64,000 nucleotides of DNA from Sedimenticola_A sp040506425 (lineage in GTDB: Bacteria > Pseudomonadota > Gammaproteobacteria > Chromatiales > Chromatiaceae). The stretch spans positions 248,001-312,000 of the forward strand of contig OZ245051.1 in the NCBI GenBank assembly GCA_965224515.1, read 5' to 3'. The translations under genes and the position numbers were made by a program. Under the pieces are notes generated by a model. It saw nothing but the letters and a program-made list of their open reading frames with translations. It made no database searches and was not told where the DNA came from. Shown piece after piece: positions 44,709-52,126 of this stretch. Position 1 is the stretch's first letter. Each line of letters opens with the position of its first letter.

Positions 44709-46070
44709 TTAGCGTCCCAGAGACTGTCTAAGCAGATCCAGGGAGGTTGGTTCTGACGGTTCGTTGGTTTTTTCCTCCACAACTTCATCGTCATCATCAT
44801 CACTGTGAATAGCTCTGGGCTTGCGTAGTTTCAGGGCAGCAACGTTAAAATCCGAATTCATAAAAGGCTGCTGATCCCTTACCACCAAGTCTGGATCGCT
44901 GAACGGTGCCAGGCGCTCCAGGAAATCCAATACCTCGAGCATAGGTGAACCCTTGAAGAACTGAGCGGAGGGCACATCCATCCACATCCTGTCAGCGTAG
45001 CTGTAGAGCTCATAGGGTTTGTCGCCAATACCGTCTTCGTTGAGATCAAAGCCCTCGTAATCGTCCCAGTGGTTTCCCTTCCACTCATTGCGATTGGCTG
45101 TCTTTCCTCCGGTCACCATCACCTGGGTTACATTCCCCTTGAAACGGTTGTCCTGAAAGATATTGCCATGCCAGTCATTCAACCAGCGAACACCGACGCC
45201 GTTATAGGCGACAAGGTTATTGTGGAAATAGTTGAAAGTATCGGGCTGAAACGGCGACACATCGATATACAGACCCGTGGCACAGTTGAGTATCTCGTTA
45301 CCCTCAACGATAAGGTCCGAAGTCTCTTTGAATCCGATGCCAACACCTGTAGGCCCTGCCGCCTTGGCTATGTGGTTGTTTCTCACCTCAATGCCGTCGC
45401 TGTACATCAGGAAGATGCCCACTGCGTTATTCTCGAAATAATTATCCTCCACCATGTTGTACTGGGAGTACATGAAGTGGAGAGAGTATCGCCCACGCTG
45501 GGCATCGTTTTTTGCAATTAGGTTATCAGCTGAATACCAGACCACGATATCCCGGGAGTCCCGAACCACGTTCTCGGTAATCTTGTTATTGAAGCTGTAC
45601 CACAAGCGAATGGCGTCGCCGCGCATACCCAGCTCCACATCCTTGGATGAGATACGATTCCTGCGCACCACATTATGCTCGGACTGCTGCAGATCGATAC
45701 CGAACAGGCTGTCCTCGATCACGTTGTCCTTGACCACATTGAAGTTTCCACGCACCTGCACACCGGAATCAATATCGTTGTGTGATTCACCGGTATTGAC
45801 CAAGTGGAGGTTTTTTACAGTGGCACCGTTTGTCTTAAGATATATAACAGAGCCCTTACCACCTGCGTTGATAGTGACCTGGTCACGACCATCCAGAGTC
45901 AAAGGCTTGTCTATAGTGATGGGGCCGGCATAGATTCCGGGTTCAGGTATCACTACACCGTTGGGCTCTGCTGCATCAATCAGAGGCTGCAGGGGTTTAT
46001 ACCCAATTTGGTCCTCACCAGAAAACCCGATGACAGGAAGCATCAGCAGCAACAGGTAAAAGAACAACAT
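44709..46070 (-). CDS. nosD: NosD, periplasmic beta-helix protein for CuZ assembly
   Basis: A 453-residue right-handed beta-helix (CASH-type repeats such as HNVVRRNRISSKD, NKITENVVRDSRDIVV, NMVEDNYFENNAVGI). A signal peptide begins at MLFFYLLLLMLPVIGFSGED, so 46070 is preferred; an earlier ATG at 46175 directly follows the stop of the previous gene. The repeat at 46072-46117 stands directly before this start, so there is no normal ribosome-binding site. The C-terminus ends with a run of acidic residues. It works with NosF and NosY. Confidence 0.88.
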   Translation of the reverse strand: MLFFYLLLLMLPVIGFSGEDQIGYKPLQPLIDAAEPNGVVIPEPGIYAGPITIDKPLTLDGRDQVTINAGGKGSVIYLKTNGATVKNLHLVNTGESHNDIDSGVQVRGNFNVVKDNVIEDSLFGIDLQQSEHNVVRRNRISSKDVELGMRGDAIRLWYSFNNKITENVVRDSRDIVVWYSADNLIAKNDAQRGRYSLHFMYSQYNMVEDNYFENNAVGIFLMYSDGIEVRNNHIAKAAGPTGVGIGFKETSDLIVEGNEILNCATGLYIDVSPFQPDTFNYFHNNLVAYNGVGVRWLNDWHGNIFQDNRFKGNVTQVMVTGGKTANRNEWKGNHWDDYEGFDLNEDGIGDKPYELYSYADRMWMDVPSAQFFKGSPMLEVLDFLERLAPFSDPDLVVRDQQPFMNSDFNVAALKLRKPRAIHSDDDDDEVVEEKTNEPSEPTSLDLLRQSLGR

Positions 46071-46071
46071 C

Positions 46072-46117
46072 GTAGGTCGGCCTTCAGGCCGACATGTCGG
46101 CCTGAAGGCCGACCTAC
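46072..46117. repeat. Inverted pair of the GTAGGTCGG repeat, upstream of nosD
   Basis: Two perfect facing 22-bp units separated by AT. The right end of the element in nosD sense lies one base from the nosD start codon. Same family as 13072 and 24694. It can form a strong RNA hairpin at the nosD translation start. Confidence 0.9.
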
Positions 46118-46176
46118 ATATACAGCTTTCAATTGCCGGTTTTAAATTTTCCGCCAAGGCGACCGGCAAGCCCATC

Positions 46177-47367
46177 TCAATTATCCCCGCCTCGCAACTG
46201 CTTGCGCCTGATCAACGCTGCCAGCGCCAGAAGCACCGTGTTGAGCATCATCAGCCCAAAACCTATGTATGGGTACGAGTGGGTGGCAAACTGGGCCACC
46301 TTACCATCACCGAATACGGTCGGCATAAAGGGCTTGACGGTAAACGCACCCATCGCGTTCAGGCTATGACCATACCACCATAGCCATGCAGAGTAGTCGA
46401 TTAAGAAGAATACTGGCAATGCCAGGGGAACCAGCACCATCAGCCAGTAGAGAATACCGCTGTTCTTGCGGGCACCAAAGACCAGCAGCAGCATTGCGCC
46501 AGCCAGTCCCCAAAAAACGATATTGGCTGCCATGGTCATAGTTGCGGCCATGGGTTTGATCTCTGCCGGGTTGTTGAAATAACGCCCCAGGCTCTTCTCA
46601 TAGTGCCAACTCAGCATCTGAGAGCCACTGCCGGCCCAGACCATACGCTCAGACTGTGGATAACGCTCCTGGTCCTTTTCAAAGGTCACCCTCAAGCTGT
46701 CGATCATCTTCAGCTTATCTGACTTCCCTTCTTTTTTCTGGTCGGTTTTTTGTTCAACCTCTGCTGCCCCCTCGCTCGAAGCCATGGAGGCCTTCAGCCG
46801 GGCAATCAGAGCTGCACCTGCATCAATCACAGGCTCCTCCTCTTCACCGGCTTCCTGATCAAGGGAGGTCACCATGGCCTCAACATAACCACTGTCATGG
46901 TATGCCAATCCATCCTCTCCGTAATAAGTGAGGTACATCCATACAAATACCCCCGCAAAGGCGGCAGACATAATGGCCATACGCAGCTTTGGATTGCTCG
47001 TTGCGAAACCTATCAGCATAATCCCCAGAATCGAGATCAGAAACGGGGCGAAGGCACGCTCGATAACACCACCGGCAGCGATGGGATACATGCCAACATA
47101 GTGGTTGATAGTGTCCATCTCATGAACGCAATCCAGGGCCACCTCCTCCTGGATCTCCGCCTTCTCCACCTTGCTGCAACCGTTGAATACACCATTCATA
47201 TGGAAGTGAATGCGCACACCATCGGGAAACGCCTCTTCAGGATAATTCGGCGCGGTCAGGGAAACCCACCAGATGGGGGTGTAGAAAATTGCCGCCAGAA
47301 GACCCAACGCTAGCAGGGAAAGTATGCTGACCTGAATCGTCTGCTTGGTTTGAGATACTGCATTCAT
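46177..47367 (-). CDS. Membrane protein of the nos locus (NosB-like position)
   Basis: A 396-residue integral protein with six hydrophobic helices: one near the N-terminus, two at about 100-150, and three between about 275 and 390. Between helices 1 and 2 is a loop with a Cys pair (NGCSKVEKAEIQEEVALDC). A charged, Lys/Glu-rich loop (residues about 205-235) separates the halves. It lies between the cytochromes and nosD, where clade II clusters carry nosB, but the match to NosB is by position, not by a recognised motif. NosB is thought to help electron flow or NosZ maturation. Confidence 0.7.
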   Translation of the reverse strand: MNAVSQTKQTIQVSILSLLALGLLAAIFYTPIWWVSLTAPNYPEEAFPDGVRIHFHMNGVFNGCSKVEKAEIQEEVALDCVHEMDTINHYVGMYPIAAGGVIERAFAPFLISILGIMLIGFATSNPKLRMAIMSAAFAGVFVWMYLTYYGEDGLAYHDSGYVEAMVTSLDQEAGEEEEPVIDAGAALIARLKASMASSEGAAEVEQKTDQKKEGKSDKLKMIDSLRVTFEKDQERYPQSERMVWAGSGSQMLSWHYEKSLGRYFNNPAEIKPMAATMTMAANIVFWGLAGAMLLLVFGARKNSGILYWLMVLVPLALPVFFLIDYSAWLWWYGHSLNAMGAFTVKPFMPTVFGDGKVAQFATHSYPYIGFGLMMLNTVLLALAALIRRKQLRGGDN

Positions 47368-47480
47368 GAATTGATTCTCACGAGCTACCTGTAGCTTGTT
47401 GCAAAGAGATCGATTGTTTCCGCTGCCTGACTGCAGGATATGCCCCAGCCCGCTCGAAACCGTTATAGAGATAAGGGAGA

Positions 47481-47504
47481 CCTGGCTGCCTTGAGGCAGC
47501 CAGG
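47481..47504 (-). terminator. Strong hairpin after the dihaem cytochrome gene
   Basis: CCTGGCTGCC and GGCAGCCAGG form a perfect 10-bp stem with a 4-base loop. It is not followed by a T-run in the sense of transcription (TCTCCCTTATC), so it may be a partial terminator, a processing site or an mRNA-stabilising stem between the cytochrome gene and the nosB-like gene. Confidence 0.5.
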
Positions 47505-47514
47505 ACCATGGGTG

Positions 47515-48297
47515 TTAATCGTAATCAGGGTTCAACCAGTCCTTGGAGGGAGCCATGTCCTCTTTAGAGGGCAGATGGCGCGCCGTATAGTTGATCACCA
47601 TCTGCATATCCTTGTCACTGAACCCCTTGATCTGTCTCACCATATCCGGGTTGGCGTTGCGGCGTTTGCCGTCACGGATCCACTCAAACTGGCGCAGCAT
47701 GTAGTTGTAGTGCTGGCCCTGAATGCGTGGGTAGAATTTCTCGCCGTCGCCTTCACCGTTTTCGCCATGACACTCGGTGCAGTTATCCTTATAGAGTTTC
47801 CTGCCCTGCTCGAACTCAGGGGTATTCTCTTCCCAGGGACCATAGCCGGGCTCGGGATTCATCGGCAGTTTGGAAATATAATCAGTGACATCTGCAATCA
47901 GCTGGGCTGCCTTGATATCGCCGTGGCTATAGCCTGCTGCCGCCATGATCTGGTCATCCAGGGCGAAAGGATACATGGTTGGGTTATCGCGGTTCTGAGC
48001 GCGGATATCCGCCAACTGCTTGATCAGTACATTGCGATGCTGACCTGCGAGCTGTGGAAAGGTGCCGTCTTTCAAACCCCAGCCTTCAAGCAAGTGACAT
48101 GCTGAGCAGACTTCGTATACTGCAATGCCCCGCTCTTTGTCGGGCTCAAGGGTCATCGCCTCGGTTTTTTCGCCACCCGCCACGTTCCAATTCTTGACAT
48201 CCTTAACCTGTGCATCATCTTTTCCGGCGAAACTGCTGGCGCAAAGCGCAAGGCCAACTGCAGCGGTAACAGCCTTCAATGTGGGTTTAACATTCAT
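47515..48297 (-). CDS. Dihaem cytochrome c of the nos locus
   Basis: A 260-residue exported protein with two c-type haem sites, CSACH near residue 74 and CTECH near residue 175. Each domain ends with a Met-containing stretch (about YPFALDDQIMAAAG and KGFSDKDMQMVINY). The signal is MNVKPTLKAVTAAVGLALCASSFA; GGAG lies at a good distance before it. Such proteins are NosC-like donors to N2O reductase. A perfect FNR/DNR box lies about 150 bp upstream, so it heads its own transcript with the nosB-like gene. Confidence 0.85.
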   Translation of the reverse strand: MNVKPTLKAVTAAVGLALCASSFAGKDDAQVKDVKNWNVAGGEKTEAMTLEPDKERGIAVYEVCSACHLLEGWGLKDGTFPQLAGQHRNVLIKQLADIRAQNRDNPTMYPFALDDQIMAAAGYSHGDIKAAQLIADVTDYISKLPMNPEPGYGPWEENTPEFEQGRKLYKDNCTECHGENGEGDGEKFYPRIQGQHYNYMLRQFEWIRDGKRRNANPDMVRQIKGFSDKDMQMVINYTARHLPSKEDMAPSKDWLNPDYD

Positions 48298-48440
48298 TCG
48301 TCGGTTCTCCTGCCCCCACACTGGAGGGTCTAAACAGTAATTCAGCGCAAGCCGTTAACGGCCCCACTATGTAACATAAGCAATCAGCATTGATCGCCTT
48401 GATCTGCGGCTGAGTGTGTCACAGGCAATATCAGTACTCT

Positions 48441-48454
48441 TTGATATGAATCAA
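48441..48454. promoter_or_regulatory. FNR/DNR box upstream of the dihaem cytochrome gene
   Basis: TTGATATGAATCAA, a perfect match to TTGAT-N4-ATCAA. It lies between the two cytochrome genes, about 150 bp before the dihaem gene start. The adjoining DNR-like gene (54698) is a candidate regulator. Confidence 0.8.
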
Positions 48455-48510
48455 ACCGTATTTCGGGTTCGGGAGCCGCCCTCTGGGTCACTCCCTATCC
48501 CCGCGGCAGT

Positions 48511-48834
48511 TCACTTCAGCGTTGCAAGCCAATCTGCAATCGCACGCATATCCTCATCATTAACCAGCCCCATAACCCCCTTCATTGCAGCGGTCATGCC
48601 ATTGGCACGGGCACCGGATTTAATATCCTTCATCTGGTTGTAGGCGTAATCGGCACTCTGCCCTGCAAGTTTGGGGTAAGTAGGCATGATTGGGGTATTG
48701 GCATCCTTACCATGGCAGGACCAGCAGGTTTTGGTTTTATAGAGTTCCGCGCCGTCTGCGGCAAGGGCAGTTCCCGCAGCACCCATTGATAAAACCGCAG
48801 CAGCGGCAAGAGCGATAGACTTCTTCTTCAACAT
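48511..48834 (-). CDS. Monohaem class I cytochrome c (c553-like)
   Basis: A 107-residue periplasmic cytochrome. Signal MLKKKSIALAAAAVLSMGAAGTALA; haem motif CWSCHGKD; axial-Met-type region MTAAMKGVMGLVNDEDMRAIADWLATLK. It is of the short c5/c553 type. It lies between nosZ and the dihaem cytochrome on the same strand and is a plausible electron carrier to NosZ. Spacing to nosZ is 213 bp, with a terminator-like stem, so it may also have its own promoter. Confidence 0.88.
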   Translation of the reverse strand: MLKKKSIALAAAAVLSMGAAGTALAADGAELYKTKTCWSCHGKDANTPIMPTYPKLAGQSADYAYNQMKDIKSGARANGMTAAMKGVMGLVNDEDMRAIADWLATLK

Positions 48835-48993
48835 ATCAGTTTCCTCAGTATCAAACGAAAGCCATAGTTAGAAAAACCAGGCTGATGATCGTTTCGCAGT
48901 TTCGGCCAAAAAGACGGCTTTTACATTGCAAAACATCAATTTTGAGCCCCTTAAAACCATGACTTTTATCAGTTTTTATTTCAATCAACAGAG

Positions 48994-49016
48994 AAAGGGG
49001 CCCCTAAAGGCCCCCC
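48994..49016 (-). terminator. Probable terminator after nosZ
   Basis: In the sense of nosZ transcription GGGGCC and GGCCCC form a stem around TTTAGG, followed by TTTCTC. It lies about 30 bp past the nosZ stop. The stem is G/C-rich, but the T-run is short. Confidence 0.5.
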
Positions 49017-49047
49017 TCCCATTTTCAGGTCAATTACTTCTCAGCAA

Positions 49048-51357
49048 TTACTTGACCTTCACGGCTCCATTCTCTTCGAGGTGGGTCTTGGCACGCAGAC
49101 CGAGATCTGCAGTCTTGACCTGGTACTGCCACCACTGGTTGGCCCAGAGCATAGCGTTCTGGTAGTCACCCTTGGCTGCAGCAGCCTCTGATTTTTCCTT
49201 GGCACCCTTGGCGAAACCGAGCTGGTCGGTGGCATCTTCAACCAGGGCCACAACTGTCGGGAAGTCCTTGAAGTTGTGACTGGTGATAAAACCGACAACC
49301 GAGTCGATTACAGCCTGGGTATCGACGTTGGTCTTGACCTGCTTCTCGTAGTCCGCCTTGGTGTACTTGGTTCCTTCCTTCATAGCCGTCTTGGTGGCCT
49401 TGTAGCCCTTCGGACGAACCAGGAGGTAACCCTGCATCTCAAGATGGAGTGCGGAGCAGAACTCGGTGCAGTAGTAAGGAAATACGCCAGCCTGATCAGC
49501 TACGAAAGTAGTCGATGCAGTCTTGCCCGGCTCAATTGAGAGCTGGACATTCTGGCCGTACATGGCAAAACCGTGCACTTCATCCTGGGCACGCTCAAGG
49601 TTGGTCAGATGGATGGATACGGTATCGCCCTCTTCAACCTCGATGATCTCGGGGGTGATATGGGAGCGAATCACAGTACCGCGAACATCCACCGAGCACT
49701 TACCACTGGCATCACAGGTACGTTCAGTCTTCTCGCGGCCCGCACGGGTCCTGAAGGGAGACTTCTTGTCACTGCGTGAATCCCAGCCGGACTTGTAGCG
49801 CACCACAGGTTTCAGCTTGTCAGCCTTGATGGCAACCGCATAGTGGGGTTCGCCCAGGGGCAGCGGCATGTCATACAGCAGTTCCATCTTGTCGCCGCTG
49901 ATGTCGATCAGCTGATGGTTCTGGGGATGCAGCGGGCCAACCGGGTTGAAGCGATCGATGGCCAGTTTGTTGAGTGCTACCAGGTACTTTCCATCAGGAG
50001 AGACAGTATCGCCTTCCATCGCCATCAGGTGACCGATGTTGTAATGCACAGGCATGGTGTCGAGGACCTTACCCTTACAGTAGTCCCACTTGGTGACCAT
50101 GGAGTCCACGTATATGGAGGTGTATGCCACACACTCTTTGGAATCGTACTGGGTATGCAGCGGACCGAGGCCGACATTGACCTGGTGCAGCAGCGCATCC
50201 TTAAGCGCGATGATAGGGATCCCGTAGGGGTCCTTGCCTTCAAACTTCTTCGCCTTGATCGCTTTCTGGATCTTGTCGAAAGAGTAGACCCAGGTATGGC
50301 TGTCTAGCTTACCGGATACGGTGATGAGCTTGCCGTCAGGTGTAACATCCACGCCGTGGGGGGACTTGGGCTCCGGAATCAGATAGAGCAGACCTTCTTT
50401 AACGGCCTGGTCCATGGTGATCAGGTACTGACCCTTGGACTTCTTGATCTTTCCCGCCTTGACCAACTCCTCAGCCTTCTTCCAGTTGGTCACGTGCATG
50501 AAGTCGGTATCCTTGGAGGAGCAGCCCGCCTCGAAGGGAGGACGTCCGCGTTCGATACCACCGACATAACGCTCTGAACAGAACGAGTTATTGAAGCCCC
50601 AACCGTAAGAGGGCCCCTTACCTGCATCCGCCAGATCCTGGCTGTAGGGAGGCATCTCGAAGGTGAACGAATTGCCGGAGTCGATACGGCCCTTCTTGTG
50701 ATCGAATTTCCAGTAGGTCAAGCCACCACGATACTTCTCATTGAACTCTTCCAGGGGCACGAAGCCGTCCTCGAAAGGCGCCGCATACTGGGCAGGATCC
50801 ATGATGTATTCACTGTTGGGAGTGAAAAATGCGCCACCATGTTCAGACTTGAAGAAGGGATTGACCACGATCTGCTTGGTCTCAAAGTCGTGCAGATCGA
50901 TAATGGCCATTCTGGGGTTGGCCTTGTCATTAATCGCCAGCCAGCGGCCATCGCTCTCGCCCTTGGTCTCGGAAATTGCCGGATGGTGGGTATCTCCATA
51001 CACGATATCCTTACCGCGAACCCGACCCTGGGCCAGCACAGCCTTCGACTCGTCGTCAAACCCGTAGCCCTGCCAGGGTTCCGGAGTAAAAACGGCGATA
51101 TATTTCAATATGCGCATGGAGGGGATACCGTAGACAATGACATGTCCAGACTGACCACCGGATGAGAAAACCATGTACTCATCGCGACCGCCGGTAGGCG
51201 TGTAGGTCTTGGCTGCAGCCAGAATGTCTTTCTGGGTCAGCCCCCTGCGTTTCATTACATCGTCAAGCGATTCCGCCGACCAGGCCGTTGACGCCGCTGA
51301 GAGGCCCATACCCAGCCCCATCATCAACGCCAACGTGCGTTTGCTTATTAGTTTCAT
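49048..51357 (-). CDS. nosZ: Nitrous-oxide reductase, clade II-like, with C-terminal extension
   Basis: A 769-residue N2O reductase. The N-terminus is a Sec-type signal (MKLISKRTLALMMGLGMGLSAASTAWS): it has KR and no twin arginine, unlike clade I. The beta-propeller has the CuZ histidine blocks (DTHHPAISET, SEHGGAFFT, SPHGVDVTPDGK, GLGPLHTQYD). The CuA site is clear: Cys630, Cys634, His638 and Met641 in YYCTEFCSALHLEM, with HGFAMYGQNVQL supplying the first His. About 122 further residues follow (648-769), rich in Lys, Ala and Trp (MLWANQWWQYQV), with no CxxCH. GAGGGAG precedes the start. No nosR or nosX is near. It reduces N2O to N2 in the periplasm. Confidence 0.97.
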   Translation of the reverse strand: MKLISKRTLALMMGLGMGLSAASTAWSAESLDDVMKRRGLTQKDILAAAKTYTPTGGRDEYMVFSSGGQSGHVIVYGIPSMRILKYIAVFTPEPWQGYGFDDESKAVLAQGRVRGKDIVYGDTHHPAISETKGESDGRWLAINDKANPRMAIIDLHDFETKQIVVNPFFKSEHGGAFFTPNSEYIMDPAQYAAPFEDGFVPLEEFNEKYRGGLTYWKFDHKKGRIDSGNSFTFEMPPYSQDLADAGKGPSYGWGFNNSFCSERYVGGIERGRPPFEAGCSSKDTDFMHVTNWKKAEELVKAGKIKKSKGQYLITMDQAVKEGLLYLIPEPKSPHGVDVTPDGKLITVSGKLDSHTWVYSFDKIQKAIKAKKFEGKDPYGIPIIALKDALLHQVNVGLGPLHTQYDSKECVAYTSIYVDSMVTKWDYCKGKVLDTMPVHYNIGHLMAMEGDTVSPDGKYLVALNKLAIDRFNPVGPLHPQNHQLIDISGDKMELLYDMPLPLGEPHYAVAIKADKLKPVVRYKSGWDSRSDKKSPFRTRAGREKTERTCDASGKCSVDVRGTVIRSHITPEIIEVEEGDTVSIHLTNLERAQDEVHGFAMYGQNVQLSIEPGKTASTTFVADQAGVFPYYCTEFCSALHLEMQGYLLVRPKGYKATKTAMKEGTKYTKADYEKQVKTNVDTQAVIDSVVGFITSHNFKDFPTVVALVEDATDQLGFAKGAKEKSEAAAAKGDYQNAMLWANQWWQYQVKTADLGLRAKTHLEENGAVKVK

Positions 51358-51753
51358 TTTTACTCCCTCGGATATGACGTATACACGTAGCCGTCCAATA
51401 GCCTGCGCCTGAGAGACGATGGCAGCCTTGATATTGATCAAGATGACTGGGGCATATGCCACGATTTATTATCTTTTAGGCGAACACACTCAAAAATAGG
51501 CCATACAGAGGAAAGATAAATACCCAATTCACTACCAATTAATGGGTAGATCACCCAGGTCATCAGAACGAAATAACAGACCTGGGCAGATAACGAATTA
51601 AAAGTCAGAAACATGGAAATTAAAGTGCCAGAGACCGTATCACCTGCATGATTTGACTTAAGGCAAGTACAGACAATTCACTGAAAACTAGAATTCTTTC
51701 CTGTAATGTCAGGGTTACTCAGAACGACCCTGGGGCACAATGCGGATCACAGT
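51358..51753. other. Divergent intergenic region, nosZ / small secreted protein
   Basis: About 396 bp without a gene. The nosZ side holds the TTGATATTGATCAA box (51428-51441). A second, weaker TTGACTTAAGGCAA lies at 51653-51666, on the side of the rightward genes; it has two mismatches and is only a candidate. The remainder is AT-rich and shows nothing else. Confidence 0.5.
51428..51441. promoter_or_regulatory. FNR/DNR box upstream of nosZ
   Basis: TTGATATTGATCAA, a perfect match to TTGAT-N4-ATCAA. Its centre lies about 77 bp before the nosZ start codon, leaving room for a -41.5-type activation site. Confidence 0.85.
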
Positions 51754-52101
51754 ATGAAAATTAAGCGATCTACCGCCTTATCCACCCTATTTTCTATAAC
51801 ACTGACCTTTTCAGGCCAAATCCAGGCAATAACTGATCAACAATATCTCAGTATCAAAACCCTGGGCCAACTCAATGCCACGGCACTCAACTGCGAGCAC
51901 CATGAAGAGGTGCGGCGCATCAAAAAGGCACTGATCGTCAATCTTCCAAAGCGCAGACAACTGGGTGAAGAGTTTGAACGGATAACCAATGATTCATTCC
52001 TGTCGATCTTGCAGCAGGAACAGGAGTGCCCAGAGGCCAATTCATTGGCGAACAGCATCAGCGATGCTATCAAGCAGCTTGAATCCGCATTCAAGAAGTA
52101 A
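51754..52101 (+). CDS. Small secreted protein divergent from nosZ
   Basis: A 115-residue protein with a Sec signal (MKIKRSTALSTLFSITLTFSGQIQA). The mature part (about 90 residues) is helical, with two cysteines (LNCEHHEEVRR and QQECPEANS) that could form a disulfide. There is a His pair next to the first cysteine. No family was recognised. It is probably periplasmic, and it lies 25 bp before the ZnuA-like/SCO gene on the same strand, suggesting a shared role. Confidence 0.7.
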   Translation: MKIKRSTALSTLFSITLTFSGQIQAITDQQYLSIKTLGQLNATALNCEHHEEVRRIKKALIVNLPKRRQLGEEFERITNDSFLSILQQEQECPEANSLANSISDAIKQLESAFKK

Positions 52102-52126
52102 CCGACCACCAGCAGAGCGACCCTCA

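Noticed and set aside
48959..48972. ATGACTTTTATCAG as a possible FNR box before the monohaem cytochrome
   Set aside because: Three mismatches to TTGAT-N4-ATCAA, so it was not listed as a site.
51653..51666. TTGACTTAAGGCAA as a possible DNR box for the small protein and SCO fusion
   Set aside because: Several deviations from the motif; noted only as a weak candidate.
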